The notes beneath the pieces were generated by a model. That model did not search any database and was not told the origin of the DNA. It was given only the letters and a program-made list of their open reading frames with translations. From Prevotella sp. KH2C16 (GTDB lineage: Bacteria; Bacteroidota; Bacteroidia; Bacteroidales; Bacteroidaceae): a stretch of 64,000 bases of DNA. The stretch covers positions 1 to 64,000 of the forward strand of contig NZ_FOOW01000012.1 of assembly GCF_900113305.1 (NCBI RefSeq). The letters run 5' to 3'. Shown here one piece after another: positions 16,110 to 25,727 of the stretch. The position numbers were made by a program, and so were the translations under genes. Every line of letters starts with the position of its first letter. Position 1 is the first letter of the stretch.

Positions 16110-16841
16110 ATGAAACGGAAGATTATACATCTGAGGGAAACCGACTCCACCAGCAGCCGCCTGCACGACTACGAGCCGCCCGAGGGCGAGGAGATGACCG
16201 TAGTAAGGGCCGACTACCAGACCGCCGGGCGCGGCAACGGCACCAACACCTGGGAGAGCGAGCCGGGCAAGAACCTGCTCTTCTCCGTCATGGTGCACCC
16301 CAGGCATGTGCCCGCACAGCGGCAGTTCCTGCTCTCAGAGGCCGAGGCACTCGCTGTCAAGGAGGTGCTCGACCGCTATGCCGACGGCTTCACGCTGAAA
16401 TGGCCGAACGACATCTACTGGAACGACCGCAAGATAAGCGGCACCATCATTGAGACCCGCATAGGGAGAGAGGGCGTGAAGCGGTGCATCTACGGCACGG
16501 GCATCAACATCAACCAGCGCGAATTCCGCGGCAATGCCCCCAATCCCGTATCGCTCTGCCAGATTACAGGTCGCGAGACCGACCTCGACGAGCTGCTCGA
16601 CGAGATACTCGACGCCATCGAGAAATACCTCGACATGCTCCACGACAACCGGTTTCAGGACATCGCTGCCCTCTATCATGCCGCCCTCTACCGCGCCCGC
16701 GGCTTCCACCGCTTCCGCGACGGGCAGGGAGAGTTCGAGGGAGCCATCGTGGAAGTGGAGGACGACGGCCATCTCATCCTGCGCGACAGGCAGTGCCGCA
16801 TGCGCAGCTATGCGTTCAAGGAAGTAGAATTTATTATATAA
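16110..16841 (+). CDS. birA: Biotin--[acetyl-CoA carboxylase] ligase
   Basis: 243 residues, class I biotin protein ligase without the N-terminal HTH repressor domain. Visible motifs are ETDSTSS near the start, the biotin/AMP loop QTAGRGNGTNTWESEPGKN (residues about 45-63), LKWPNDIYWNDRKISGTI (about 95-112, with the catalytic Lys), and GTGININQ (about 130). A small SH3-like C-terminal domain follows. It attaches biotin to the carboxyl-carrier protein, and cannot act as a DNA-binding repressor because the HTH is missing. The pyrH start is nine bases downstream. Confidence 0.93.
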   Translation: MKRKIIHLRETDSTSSRLHDYEPPEGEEMTVVRADYQTAGRGNGTNTWESEPGKNLLFSVMVHPRHVPAQRQFLLSEAEALAVKEVLDRYADGFTLKWPNDIYWNDRKISGTIIETRIGREGVKRCIYGTGININQREFRGNAPNPVSLCQITGRETDLDELLDEILDAIEKYLDMLHDNRFQDIAALYHAALYRARGFHRFRDGQGEFEGAIVEVEDDGHLILRDRQCRMRSYAFKEVEFII

Positions 16842-16849
16842 GAAAGACT

Positions 16850-17560
16850 ATGGCAAGATTCAAGAGAATTCTCCTCAAGCTCTCAGGCGAGAGCCTGATG
16901 GGCCGACAGAGCTTCGGCATCGACCCCGAGCGGCTGGCCGACTACGCCCGCCAGATCAAGGAAATACACGACATGGGCGTACAGATAGGCATCGTGATCG
17001 GCGGCGGCAACATCTTCCGCGGGCTCAGCGGAAGCCAGAAAGGCTTCGACCGCGTGAAGGGCGACCAGATGGGCATGTGCGCCACGGTCATCAACTCACT
17101 GGCCCTGAGCTCCGCACTCGGTGCCGTCGGCGTGAAGACCAAGGTGCTCACCGCCATCCGCATGGAGCCTATCGGCGAGTTCTACAGCAAGTGGAAGGCC
17201 ATCGAGGCCATGGAACAGGGCTGCGTCTGCATCTTCTCGGCCGGAACGGGAAGCCCCTATTTCACCACCGACACGGGCTCCTCGCTCCGCGGCATAGAGA
17301 TAGAGGCCGATGTGATGCTCAAGGGCACCCGCGTAGACGGTGTCTACACGGCCGACCCGGAGAAAGACCCCACAGCCCGGAAGTTCACCGAAATCACCTA
17401 CAAGGAGGTGCTCGAGCGGGGTCTGAAGGTGATGGACCTCACCGCCATCTGCATGTGCCAGGAGAACGACCTGCCCATCTATGTCTTCAACATGGACATC
17501 GTGGGCAACCTGAAAAGGGTGATGGACGGCGAGGACATCGGCACGCTGGTGCACAACTGA
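16850..17560 (+). CDS. pyrH: UMP kinase
   Basis: The ATG at 16850 gives 236 residues beginning MARFKRILLKLSGESLMGRQ; the longer open frame overlaps birA and is not used. The amino-acid-kinase signature is complete: LKLSGESL, VIGGGNIFRG, TGSPYFTTDTGSSLRGIE and LKGTRVDGVYTADPEKDP. It phosphorylates UMP to UDP in pyrimidine synthesis and is hexameric in the family. It is last in the yraN-birA-pyrH unit and is followed by the 66-bp repeat and a terminator. Confidence 0.96.
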   Translation: MARFKRILLKLSGESLMGRQSFGIDPERLADYARQIKEIHDMGVQIGIVIGGGNIFRGLSGSQKGFDRVKGDQMGMCATVINSLALSSALGAVGVKTKVLTAIRMEPIGEFYSKWKAIEAMEQGCVCIFSAGTGSPYFTTDTGSSLRGIEIEADVMLKGTRVDGVYTADPEKDPTARKFTEITYKEVLERGLKVMDLTAICMCQENDLPIYVFNMDIVGNLKRVMDGEDIGTLVHN

Positions 17561-17595
17561 GCATCGCCCCCAATCCCTTCCAACGGCTTTCCGGC

Positions 17596-17661
17596 TGACA
17601 AAATCGGCGAGATTGTCTGACAAAATCGGCGATTTTGCCCCATGATTTCGGCGATTTTGTC
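17596..17661. repeat. 66-bp triple-palindrome element, copy 1
   Basis: Three tandem 22-bp units. The ideal unit is a 21-bp palindrome with arms GACAAAATCG and CGATTTTGTC around one central G or C. The middle unit (17618-17639) is nearest to ideal here. The first and third units have diverged outer arms. The left flank (CTTCCAACGGCTTTCC) is also shared with copy 4. It lies between the convergent pyrH and DUF4834 genes. Confidence 0.85.
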
Positions 17662-17704
17662 GAATGGACTACGGCTATGGTTCCAAGGACAAACGGCAAA
17701 CGAT

Positions 17705-17735
17705 AGGGCGACCTGCTGCAGGCCGCCCTCTTTCT
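17705..17735 (+). terminator. Terminator after pyrH
   Basis: AGGGCG (17705-17710) and CCTG pair with CAGG and CGCCCT (17724-17729) around a CTG loop, followed by CTTTCTTG. It lies just downstream of the 66-bp element. Confidence 0.7.
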
Positions 17736-17759
17736 TGTCATTCCGAGAAGTGCGAAAAG

Positions 17760-18020
17760 CTACTTCTCTTCCTCGAAATCTACATATTCGCCCTCGTCCT
17801 TGGGGATAATCTTCTGGTTGGCTTTCTGCGGTTCACGCTGGTCCACCACGCCTTCCTGGTTGCCATAGGTATGGCCTTGCTGCCGCCTCTGCTGCTGCTC
17901 CATCTGATCACGAAAAGTCTTCGTGGTCTGATGAATGCGCTTATAGAAGCTGTAGCCTATGTAGAGGGCCGCTATGAAACAGGCCAGGAAAAATAGAAAC
18001 AGAATGCGAAGCAATATCAT
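17760..18020 (-). CDS. DUF4834 family small membrane protein
   Basis: 86 residues: one N-terminal membrane helix (ILLRILFLFFLACFIAALYI) then a basic, glutamine-rich linker and an acidic end (DEGEYVDFEEEK). The terminal YVDFEE phrase is typical of DUF4834 proteins in Bacteroidales. Function unknown. Its ATG directly follows the pssA stop with no gap, so it is in the phospholipid operon. It could support membrane or envelope assembly, which is inference. Confidence 0.75.
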   Translation of the reverse strand: MILLRILFLFFLACFIAALYIGYSFYKRIHQTTKTFRDQMEQQQRRQQGHTYGNQEGVVDQREPQKANQKIIPKDEGEYVDFEEEK

Positions 18021-18722
18021 TTAGCGTTTATTCTTAAAGTTTACATAAATGGAAAGAACCACATACCATGCTATGATGACGGCAAAGGCCGAAATTCTGA
18101 ATATCAGGAGCAGGGGAATGCAACTGAGCAGGAATACATACTTGACCTCGTTGCCCTTCCATCCCCAATGCTTGAACTTGAGGGCGAACATGGGAATCTC
18201 GCTTACGAGCAGCCAGCTCGACAGCCCCGCCATCAACAGGATGCAGGGCATTGCCCACCCGAAAGAGACGATGAACTGTCCGCCGCCCGCTATCAACGAG
18301 GTCCAGAAGAGGGCGTTTGCCGGGGTGGGCAGGCCGATGAAACCCAGGGCCTGACGCTCGTCGAGATTGAACTTGGCCAGACGGAGGGCCGAGAAGGCCG
18401 CCATCACGAAGGCGGAATAAGGCAAGACGCCCCGCAAGGATTCCAGGAACGAGGGATAGTCGATGACCTGAAGCTCATAGAATATCAATGCCGAGGGGGC
18501 AAAACCGAAGGTGATGTCGTCGGCCAGGGAATCCAGTTCTTTCCCGATGGGCGACGATACATGGAGCAGTCGGGCGGTCATCCCGTCGAAGAAGTCGAAT
18601 ATCGCGCCAACGACTATCCACAGCAAAACCATCAGGGGAAGTCCCAGAAAGGCGTAATAGGTGGCTATGCAACCCGAGATGAGGTTGCAGCAGGTAATCA
18701 TGTTGGGAATATGCTTCTTCAT
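18021..18722 (-). CDS. pssA: CDP-diacylglycerol--serine O-phosphatidyltransferase
   Basis: The ATG at 18722 gives 233 residues beginning MKKHIPNMITCCNLISGCIA; the frame is open further upstream but the extension is not membrane-like and overlaps psd. The CDP-alcohol phosphatidyltransferase motif is intact: DFFDGMTARLL...GKELDSLADDITFG. Around seven membrane helices are visible. It makes phosphatidylserine from CDP-diacylglycerol and serine; psd immediately upstream then decarboxylates it to phosphatidylethanolamine. Confidence 0.95.
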   Translation of the reverse strand: MKKHIPNMITCCNLISGCIATYYAFLGLPLMVLLWIVVGAIFDFFDGMTARLLHVSSPIGKELDSLADDITFGFAPSALIFYELQVIDYPSFLESLRGVLPYSAFVMAAFSALRLAKFNLDERQALGFIGLPTPANALFWTSLIAGGGQFIVSFGWAMPCILLMAGLSSWLLVSEIPMFALKFKHWGWKGNEVKYVFLLSCIPLLLIFRISAFAVIIAWYVVLSIYVNFKNKR

Positions 18723-18733
18723 AGGTCTTATGA

Positions 18734-19426
18734 TTAAGCCTTCAGCTTGGCGATTACGGTCTGGTCGCCGGTGGTGGCCTGCCCCATCTTCACGCACGCC
18801 TCGGAGTTCATGGGGAGGAACACATCCACGCGAGAGCCCAGCTTGATGAAGCCCAGATGCTGGTCGATGTAGCACTCCTCGCCGTCCATGGCATAGGTAA
18901 CGATGCGGCGCGCCACGGCTCCGGCTATCTGCCGGCAGAGGATGTCGATGCCCTCGGGAGTGGTAATCATCACATCGGCATGCTCGTTTTCCTCACTCGC
19001 CTTGGGCAGCCAGGCCTTGTGGTAGTTGCCCTTAAAGTGCTTCACGAACTTCACCTGCCCGTCTACGGGAAACCAGTTGGCGTGAACATTGAAGAGGCTC
19101 ATGAAAATCGAAATCATCAGGCGCTTCTCATGGAAGTAAGTGTCCTCGAAGACTTCCTCGACAACCACCACCTTCCCGTCGGCCGGAGCCACCACGATGC
19201 CCTCGGTATCCTCGTCCTTAAAGTAGCGGACCGGGCACCTATAGAAGTTCAGCACGATGCAATAGCATGCGCCGAACACCACAAGAAATACCCAGAACGG
19301 TATCTTGCTTTCCAGCCTGAAGAGCAAGAGGGCGACGGCCGCAATGGCAATGAACCCATAAATCAGTGTGTCCGTGCCTTCACGGTGGATGCGTATTTTC
19401 TTGAGTTTTTTGATTCTCTTTCCCAT
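18734..19426 (-). CDS. psd: Phosphatidylserine decarboxylase
   Basis: The ATG at 19426 gives 230 residues ([20 protein letters not shown]); an upstream TTG overlaps the promoter and is not used. Two N-terminal membrane segments lie at about residues 20-60. The short, archaeal-like Psd form is indicated by its length. The self-cleavage site is in [13 protein letters not shown], where Gly-Ser is cut to give the pyruvoyl cofactor. [14 protein letters not shown] and [14 protein letters not shown] are conserved core motifs. It converts phosphatidylserine to phosphatidylethanolamine with pssA, 11 bases downstream. Confidence 0.95.
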   Translation of the reverse strand: MGKRIKKLKKIRIHREGTDTLIYGFIAIAAVALLLFRLESKIPFWVFLVVFGACYCIVLNFYRCPVRYFKDEDTEGIVVAPADGKVVVVEEVFEDTYFHEKRLMISIFMSLFNVHANWFPVDGQVKFVKHFKGNYHKAWLPKASEENEHADVMITTPEGIDILCRQIAGAVARRIVTYAMDGEECYIDQHLGFIKLGSRVDVFLPMNSEACVKMGQATTGDQTVIAKLKA

Positions 19427-19453
19427 TATAAGCAGATGAGAGTTTAACGATTG

Positions 19454-19485
19454 CAAAGTTACGATATTTTTATCGGTCTCGCAAA
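19454..19485 (-). promoter_or_regulatory. Promoter of psd-pssA-DUF4834
   Basis: On the minus strand, TTTG (19482-19485) and TAACTTTG (19454-19461) with a 20-bp spacer; divergent from the dnaE promoter. Confidence 0.8.
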
Positions 19486-19501
19486 TTTTTCATATTTTTC
19501 T

Positions 19502-19533
19502 TTTGGACATGTCGTAAAATAGCCGTAACTTTG
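19502..19533 (+). promoter_or_regulatory. Promoter of dnaE
   Basis: TTTG at 19502-19505 and TAACTTTG at 19526-19533 with a 20-bp spacer. The -7 box is identical to that of the divergent psd promoter. Confidence 0.8.
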
Positions 19534-19567
19534 AAGCTCCGAACGCACTAACTCTTATTGAAAGATA

Positions 19568-22500
19568 ATGGAAGATTTCATACATTTGCATGTCCATACG
19601 CACTACTCTATCCTCGACGGGCAGTCGAAGGTGTCTTATCTGGTGGACAAGGCCGTCGGCAACGGCATGAAAGGCATGGCCATCACCGACCACGGAGTGA
19701 TGTACGGCATCAAGGAATTCTCCGACTACTGTGAAGGCATCAACAAGAAGCGCAAGAAGGAAGGGCTGGACCTCTTCAAGCCCATATTCGGATGTGAGAT
19801 GTATGTGGCTCACCGCCGCAAGGAAGACAAGGAGAAGGAAAAGGGCGACAACTCCGGATACCATCTCATCGTCCTTGCGAAGAACTATAACGGATACAAG
19901 AACCTCATCAAGCTCGTGTCCAACGCCTGGGTAGACGGCTACTATTATCGTCCACGCACCGACCGGGCCGACCTCGAGAAGTATCACGAAGACCTCATCG
20001 TGTGCTCCGCCTGCATTGCCGGAGAGGTGCCCGCGAAGATTCTCAAGGGCGACATCGAGGGAGCCCGGGAGGCCTGCGAGTGGTATCACCGTGTCTTCGG
20101 CGACGACTATTACCTGGAGCTGCAGCGGCACGAGGTGAAGGATCCGTCCATCCGGGCCAACCGCGAGACCTATCCCCTGCAGCAGAAAGCCAACCGAGTG
20201 CTCATAGAGTTTGCCCGGGAATACGGCATCAAACTGATCTGCACCAATGACTGCCACTTTGAGGAGAAGGAGACCGCCGAGGCCCACGACCACCTCCTCT
20301 GCCTCTCCACGGGCAAGGATCTGGACGATCCCACCCGCATGCTCTACACCAAGCAGGAGTGGTTCAAGACCCGCGAGGAGATGAACGAGATATTCGCCGA
20401 CATCCCAGAGGCGCTCTCCAACACGCTCGAAATTCTCGACAAGGTGGAGACCTACAGCATCGACCACGGCCCCATCATGCCTTTCTTCCCCATCCCGGAG
20501 GAATTCGGAACCGAAGAGCAGTGGAGGCAGAAGTATTCGGAGCAAGACCTCTACAAGGAATTCACAAGCGATGAGAACGGCGAGAATTCGCTCTCTGACG
20601 AGGAAGGACAGAAAGTAATAGAACGGCTGGGAGGCTACGACAAGATATACCGCATCAAGTTCGAGGCCGACTATCTGGCCCATCTGGCATACGAAGGTGC
20701 CCGGAAGCTCTACGGCGACCCCCTCTCCGACGAGGTGAAGGAGCACATCAACTTCGAATTGCATGTGATGAAGACGATGGGCTTCCCGGGATACTTCCTC
20801 ATCGTGTCGGACTTCATCAGGGCTGCCCGCGAGGAACTGGGCGTATGGGTGGGGCCGGGTCGTGGCTCCGCCGCCGGCTCCGTGGTGGCCTACTGCCTGG
20901 GAATCACCAAGATCGACCCACTGAAATACGACCTCCTGTTCGAGCGTTTCCTGAATCCTGACCGGGTGAACCTGCCCGATATCGACACCGACTTCGACGA
21001 CGACGGCCGTGGCAAGGTGCTCCAATGGGTGATGAACAAATACGGCAAGGAGAACTGCGCCCATATCATCACCTACGGAACGATGGCCACCAAGAACTCC
21101 ATCAAGGATGTGGCACGCGTGGAGCAGCTGCCTCTCGACAAGTCGAATGCCCTCTGCAAGGCCATTCCCGACCGTCTCCCCGACGGCATGAAGATGAATC
21201 TGCCGAACGCCATCAAGTGTACTCCGGAGCTGAGGGCGGCCGAGGCTTCCGACGACCCGAGGGAATCCAACACCATCAAGTATGCCAAGATGCTCGAGGG
21301 AACCGTGCGCAGCACCGGTATCCATGCCTGCGGATTCATCATCTGCCAGACCCCCATCGACCAGTGGGTGCCCGTGAGCACGGCCGACGACCCAGATTTC
21401 CCGGAGATAAAAACGGCCGTCACGCAATACGACGGCCATGTCATAGAATCCACCGGGCTCATCAAAATGGACTTCCTTGGGCTCAAGACCCTCTCCGAGC
21501 TTAAGGAAGCCTGCAAGGTGGTGAAGCAGACCAGGGAAATCGAGGTGGATATCGACCATATTCCCATTGACGACGAACTCACCTACAAGCTCTATCAGGA
21601 GGGGCGCACCATAGGCACCTTCCAGTTCGAATCGCCCGGCATGCAGAAGTATCTGCGGGAACTGAAACCCACCGTGTTTGAGGATCTCATTGCCATGAAC
21701 GCCCTCTACCGTCCCGGACCGATGGACTACATCCCCGACTTCATCGACCGCAAACACGGCCGCAAGCCCATCGAATACGACATTCCCTGCATGGAGAAAT
21801 ATCTCAAGGACACCTATGGCATCACGGTATACCAAGAGCAGGTGATGCTTCTGTCGCGACAGCTCGCCAACTTCACCCGCGGCGAAAGCGACGCACTCCG
21901 CAAGGCGATGGGCAAGAAGAAGAAGGCCATCGTCGACGCGATGAAGCCCAAGTTCATCAAGCAGGGTCAGGAAAACGGCCACAATCCGAAGATATTGGAG
22001 AAGATATGGGGCGACTGGGAGAAGTTTGCTTCCTATGCGTTCAACAAGTCGCACGCCACCTGCTACTCATGGCTGGCCTACCAGACTGCTTACATGAAAG
22101 CCCACTATCCCGCGGAGTTCATGGCTGCCATCATGACGCGCCGCAAGGACGACATCAAGGAAATCACCAAGCTGATGGATGAATGCCGCTCGATGAACAT
22201 ACCAACGCTGGGACCGGATGTGAACGAGAGCTACGAGTTCTTCGGCGTTGACAAACACGGGGGCATCCGCTTCGGATTAGCTGCCATCAAAGGCATGGGA
22301 AGCCAGGCTGCAATCGCCATTATCCAAGAGCGTGAAAAACACGGGCCCTATAAAGATATATTCGATTTCGCAGAACGGGTGGACTATCACTATGTAAACC
22401 GCAAGGCCTTTGAGAGCCTTGCATACAGCGGAGGCTTCGACAGCCTCAACCTGATGCGCGAGCAATACTTCGAGCCGTCGGGGCGCGACGAGACCTTCCT

Positions 22501-23287
22501 CGATGCCCTGGTCCGCTACGGGCAGCGCTATCAGGAAGGAGCGGCCGAGGCCGCAAACTCACTCTTCGGATTCGGAGGCGTCGAAATAGTAAAGCCTTCC
22601 ATCCCGAAAGCCATGGAATGGAATACCATCGAAAAGCTCAACCGCGAGCGCGAGCTTGTGGGAATCTACCTGTCGGCCCACCCGCTGGACGACTACAAGG
22701 TGATTCTGGAAAAGCTCTGCAATGTATCGTGTGCCGATCTCAGGGGGCGCGACACCGACCTCGGAGAGTTCTCCAAGAAGACAACCCTGAACTTCGGCGG
22801 TATCGTTACCGATGTCAAGCAGCGCTTCTCCTCGCGCACCAACAAGCCTTTCGGCATCATCACCATCGAGGACTATACGGGAACCGGCGAGTTCACCCTC
22901 TTCGACGAAGACTGGACGAGGTTCAGCGGGATGTTTGCCAACGAGTACACCATCTATGTTACGGCGAGCTGCGCGGAGCGTTTCAAGGGCAGCGGCAGGT
23001 TTAGCCTGAAGATCCAGGATGTACAGTTTCTGAACGATGTGAAAGAGAACGCCCTGGAGCGCATCACCCTCCAGGTGGACAGCGACAAGCTCGACGAGGC
23101 CTTGGTGAATGACATTCTGACGGTGGTGGATGACAATCCGGGTAATGTACAGCTCTACTTCAGCATCAAAAACCCTGAAAGCAAACAGCGGCTGGTGCTC
23201 CATGCCGGGCGGAAAAGGCTCAACCTGAACAGGAAAGTGATAGCTTTCGTGGAGTCGCAGCCCGACCTTGAATATTATATCAACTAA
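19568..23287 (+). CDS. dnaE: DNA polymerase III subunit alpha
   Basis: 1239 residues, replicative polymerase of the DnaE1 class. The PHP domain opens the protein (HLHVHTHYSILDGQSKVSYL; ITDHGVMYG near residue 40). The palm carries GPGRGSAAGSVVAYCLGI (about 437) and the catalytic PDIDTDFDDDGR (about 470-481), with the third acidic residue further on. The helix-hairpin-helix part (FGLAAIKGMGSQA, about 900) and a C-terminal OB fold (TLNFGGIVTDVKQRFSSRTN) follow. Length is normal. It is transcribed alone from its own promoter; trxA follows with a separate promoter. Confidence 0.97.
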   Translation: MEDFIHLHVHTHYSILDGQSKVSYLVDKAVGNGMKGMAITDHGVMYGIKEFSDYCEGINKKRKKEGLDLFKPIFGCEMYVAHRRKEDKEKEKGDNSGYHLIVLAKNYNGYKNLIKLVSNAWVDGYYYRPRTDRADLEKYHEDLIVCSACIAGEVPAKILKGDIEGAREACEWYHRVFGDDYYLELQRHEVKDPSIRANRETYPLQQKANRVLIEFAREYGIKLICTNDCHFEEKETAEAHDHLLCLSTGKDLDDPTRMLYTKQEWFKTREEMNEIFADIPEALSNTLEILDKVETYSIDHGPIMPFFPIPEEFGTEEQWRQKYSEQDLYKEFTSDENGENSLSDEEGQKVIERLGGYDKIYRIKFEADYLAHLAYEGARKLYGDPLSDEVKEHINFELHVMKTMGFPGYFLIVSDFIRAAREELGVWVGPGRGSAAGSVVAYCLGITKIDPLKYDLLFERFLNPDRVNLPDIDTDFDDDGRGKVLQWVMNKYGKENCAHIITYGTMATKNSIKDVARVEQLPLDKSNALCKAIPDRLPDGMKMNLPNAIKCTPELRAAEASDDPRESNTIKYAKMLEGTVRSTGIHACGFIICQTPIDQWVPVSTADDPDFPEIKTAVTQYDGHVIESTGLIKMDFLGLKTLSELKEACKVVKQTREIEVDIDHIPIDDELTYKLYQEGRTIGTFQFESPGMQKYLRELKPTVFEDLIAMNALYRPGPMDYIPDFIDRKHGRKPIEYDIPCMEKYLKDTYGITVYQEQVMLLSRQLANFTRGESDALRKAMGKKKKAIVDAMKPKFIKQGQENGHNPKILEKIWGDWEKFASYAFNKSHATCYSWLAYQTAYMKAHYPAEFMAAIMTRRKDDIKEITKLMDECRSMNIPTLGPDVNESYEFFGVDKHGGIRFGLAAIKGMGSQAAIAIIQEREKHGPYKDIFDFAERVDYHYVNRKAFESLAYSGGFDSLNLMREQYFEPSGRDETFLDALVRYGQRYQEGAAEAANSLFGFGGVEIVKPSIPKAMEWNTIEKLNRERELVGIYLSAHPLDDYKVILEKLCNVSCADLRGRDTDLGEFSKKTTLNFGGIVTDVKQRFSSRTNKPFGIITIEDYTGTGEFTLFDEDWTRFSGMFANEYTIYVTASCAERFKGSGRFSLKIQDVQFLNDVKENALERITLQVDSDKLDEALVNDILTVVDDNPGNVQLYFSIKNPESKQRLVLHAGRKRLNLNRKVIAFVESQPDLEYYIN

Positions 23288-23301
23288 ATTCTGGCATGAT
23301 G

Positions 23302-23333
23302 TTTGCAGAATAGAAGATAATTGCGTATATTTG
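23302..23333 (+). promoter_or_regulatory. Promoter of trxA
   Basis: TTTG at 23302-23305 and TATATTTG at 23326-23333 with a 20-bp spacer, 28 bases before the ATG. Confidence 0.8.
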
Positions 23334-23361
23334 CAAGAAACATAACATAACAAGAATAAAG

Positions 23362-23676
23362 ATGGAAGTTAAAATCACAACCGAGAATTTCGAGAGTTAT
23401 AAGAATGGCGAATTGCCATTGGTAGTTGACCTGTGGGCCACATGGTGCGGTCCCTGCCGCATGGTGGGTCCCATCATCTCGGAGCTCGCCAACGACTACG
23501 ACGGCAAGATCGTAGTGGGAAAATGCGATGTAGAGGAGAACGAGGACATCGCCATGGACTTCGGAGTGCGCAACATCCCCACCATCCTTTTCTTCAAGAA
23601 CGGCCAGCTGGTAGACAAGTTCGTGGGCGCGGCTCCCAAGGAGGTTCTCGACGAGAAGTTCAAGGCCCTCTTGTAA
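23362..23676 (+). CDS. trxA: Thioredoxin
   Basis: 104 residues, a full thioredoxin with the active site WCGPC at residues 28-32 (Cys29, Cys32), the cis-proline region VRNIPTILFFKNG and the usual closing helix. It is cytoplasmic (no signal peptide) and reduces protein disulfides. Monocistronic: own promoter and own terminator. Confidence 0.95.
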   Translation: MEVKITTENFESYKNGELPLVVDLWATWCGPCRMVGPIISELANDYDGKIVVGKCDVEENEDIAMDFGVRNIPTILFFKNGQLVDKFVGAAPKEVLDEKFKALL

Positions 23677-23697
23677 AAAGAGGTTCTTGATATAGCG

Positions 23698-23736
23698 GAA
23701 GACGGCTCTCTACTCCATAGAAGGCCGTCTTTTGTT
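23698..23736 (+). terminator. Terminator after trxA
   Basis: AAGACGGC (23699-23706) pairs with GCCGTCTT (23724-23731), followed by TTGTTTTGCTTTT. It may also serve the convergent tsaE unit. Confidence 0.8.
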
Positions 23737-23753
23737 TTGCTTTTAGCAGCCTT

Positions 23754-24164
23754 TTAGAATTCCACGAGCCGAGAGCCGTCTTCCTCCTCGGTAATCGTTA
23801 CCTTTACAGCATCCTCCGGCAGGAGTTCCTCTATGAGCTCCGGCCACTCCAGAAAGCAGAGACACCCGCTGTCGAAATAGTCCTCATAACCCATATCATA
23901 CACCTCTTCGAGTTTCTTGATGCGATAGAAGTCGAAGTGATAGAGCGGATTTCCCTTGCCGTCGGTGTACTCGTTGACAATGGCAAAAGTGGGCGAAGTA
24001 ATGACATCCGCCACCCCCAACTCCTCGCAAACGGCCTTGATGAAAGTGGTCTTGCCGGCTCCCATCTTCCCGTAGAAGGCAAAGACCTTGCCCTCGCCCT
24101 TCTTCTCGATGAACTCACGAGCGGCCTCGTGAACCCTGTCTAATGACTCTATTCTTATCTGCAT
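23754..24164 (-). CDS. tsaE: tRNA threonylcarbamoyladenosine biosynthesis ATPase TsaE
   Basis: 136 residues. The P-loop [19 protein letters not shown] is at about residues 32-50, with [11 protein letters not shown] (switch region) and [20 protein letters not shown] (the conserved D-Y-R segment) after it. The WPE motif appears as [12 protein letters not shown]. TsaE is the ATPase of the TsaBDE complex that makes t6A37 in tRNA. Last gene of the six-gene operon, six bases after porX. Confidence 0.94.
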   Translation of the reverse strand: MQIRIESLDRVHEAAREFIEKKGEGKVFAFYGKMGAGKTTFIKAVCEELGVADVITSPTFAIVNEYTDGKGNPLYHFDFYRIKKLEEVYDMGYEDYFDSGCLCFLEWPELIEELLPEDAVKVTITEEEDGSRLVEF

Positions 24165-24170
24165 ATTTCT

Positions 24171-25724
24171 TTATCGTTTTCTGGGTTTTAGTGTGATGAG
24201 CGGAATGAGCATCTCTTCCATGGAGATTCCGCCGTGCTGGAAGGTGTCCTTGTAATAAGACACATAGTAATTATAGTTGTTAGGATAGGCAAAGAAGGCG
24301 TCGCCCGTGGCAAAGACATAGGTGGTGCTGACATTGGGCGACGGCAACTGCGCCTTGCGGGGGTCCTTGATGGTGAACACTTCCTTCGGGTTATAGTTCA
24401 GGTTCTTGCCCAGTTTGTAACGCAGGTTGGTATTTGTATTACGGTCGCCGACAATCTTAATAGGCTTCGAGGCCCGTATGCTGCCGTGGTCGGTGGTGAT
24501 GACGATCTTATAGTCAGTCTGGCAGAGAGCCTTCAGAAGGTCTGACATGACAGAATGGCGAAACCAGCTGACAGTAATATTGCGGTAAGCCGACTCGTTG
24601 TTGGCCAGCTCGCGAATCATCTTCGACTCCGTGCGGGCATGGGAGAGCATGTCAACGAAGTTGACAACCACCACATTCAGTTGGTTTCCCTTCAGGCTGT
24701 TGAGCCTGTCGAGAAACTGGGCGGCGTTCGCTGAGTCGTTGATCTTGCTGTAGGAAAACGATTCGTGCCGGCGATAGCGGTCTATCTGCGTCTGAATGAG
24801 AGGACCTTCATTGAGGTTCTTGCCTTCTTCCTCGTCCTCGTCCACCCACAGTTCGGGGAACATTTCGGCAATCTTATTGGGCATCAGACCGCTGAAAATA
24901 GCATTGCGCGCATACTGGGTGGCCGTGGGCAGGATGCTGATATACATGTCTTCTTCTATATCAAACATGTCTCCGATTTCCTGTGAGAGCATGCGCCACT
25001 GGTCGTAGCGGAAATTGTCGATGACGATGAGGAACACTTTCTCTCCCTCGTCCAGCAGCGGGAAGATCTTGCTCTTGAAGATGTCGGGGCTCATCACCGG
25101 TCGCTCGGTTACCCCCGGAGCCACCCAGTCGAGGTAATGGCTCTTGACATACTTGGCAAATCCGAGGTTGGCATCCTCCTTCTGCATGCCCAGCATCTCG
25201 GTCATGCTGCTGTCGGCAGAGCTGAGTTCCAGTTCCCAGTGTATCAGCCGCCTGTAGACCTCCTTCCAGTCGTCGAGCGTCCGGCTGCTGGAAATCTGCG
25301 TCGCGATGTCCTGATAGTTCTGCTGATAGCCGCTCTGCGTAACCTCCGTAACGATTTCCCGCTGGTGGATGTTCTTCTTCAGGGTCAGCAATATCTGGCT
25401 GGGGTTGACAGGCTTGATAAGGTAGTCGGCTATCTTGGAGCCTATGGCCTGATTCATGATGTCCTCCTCCTCGCTCTTCGTAACCATCACCACGGGCGTG
25501 GCGGGGCTTATCTCCTTGATGCGCTGCAGCGTCTCCAATCCCGTCAGGCCGGGCATCATCTCGTCGAGCATGATGAGATCGAAGGTGCGCTGTCTCACCT
25601 GGTCGATGGCATCGGAGCCGTTGCTCACCGTAACGACCTCATAGCCTTTCTTCTCCAGAAACAGGATGTGGGCCTTGAGAAGCTCAATCTCGTCGTCCAC
25701 CCATAATAATAATCCGTTGCTCAT
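24171..25724 (-). CDS. porX: PorX: response regulator with PglZ phosphatase domain
   Basis: 517 residues. Residues 1-120 are a receiver domain (WVDDEIELLKAH; phospho-acceptor Asp54 in MLDEMMPG; Thr in VVMVTKSEEED; Lys in DYLIKPVNP). A helical linker follows, then a PglZ alkaline-phosphatase-fold domain (VIDNFRYDQWRML, TATQYARNAIFSGLMP with the nucleophile Thr, VVNFVDMLSH, ITTDHGSIR). This is the architecture of PorX, the regulator of the type IX secretion system in Bacteroidetes, which signals with the kinase PorY and a sigma factor. Neither of those is in the window. It lies three bases after porW. Confidence 0.93.
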   Translation of the reverse strand: MSNGLLLWVDDEIELLKAHILFLEKKGYEVVTVSNGSDAIDQVRQRTFDLIMLDEMMPGLTGLETLQRIKEISPATPVVMVTKSEEEDIMNQAIGSKIADYLIKPVNPSQILLTLKKNIHQREIVTEVTQSGYQQNYQDIATQISSSRTLDDWKEVYRRLIHWELELSSADSSMTEMLGMQKEDANLGFAKYVKSHYLDWVAPGVTERPVMSPDIFKSKIFPLLDEGEKVFLIVIDNFRYDQWRMLSQEIGDMFDIEEDMYISILPTATQYARNAIFSGLMPNKIAEMFPELWVDEDEEEGKNLNEGPLIQTQIDRYRRHESFSYSKINDSANAAQFLDRLNSLKGNQLNVVVVNFVDMLSHARTESKMIRELANNESAYRNITVSWFRHSVMSDLLKALCQTDYKIVITTDHGSIRASKPIKIVGDRNTNTNLRYKLGKNLNYNPKEVFTIKDPRKAQLPSPNVSTTYVFATGDAFFAYPNNYNYYVSYYKDTFQHGGISMEEMLIPLITLKPRKR

Positions 25725-25727
25725 ATC

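Noticed and set aside
19490..22054. 854-residue open frame on the minus strand opposite dnaE
   Set aside because: It is a shadow of codon bias in the GC-rich dnaE gene; its translation is low in complexity (His, Leu, Val, Gly) with no recognisable domain, while the plus strand encodes an intact polymerase. Similar long antisense frames opposite alaS, relA, the tail gene and cls were rejected for the same reason.
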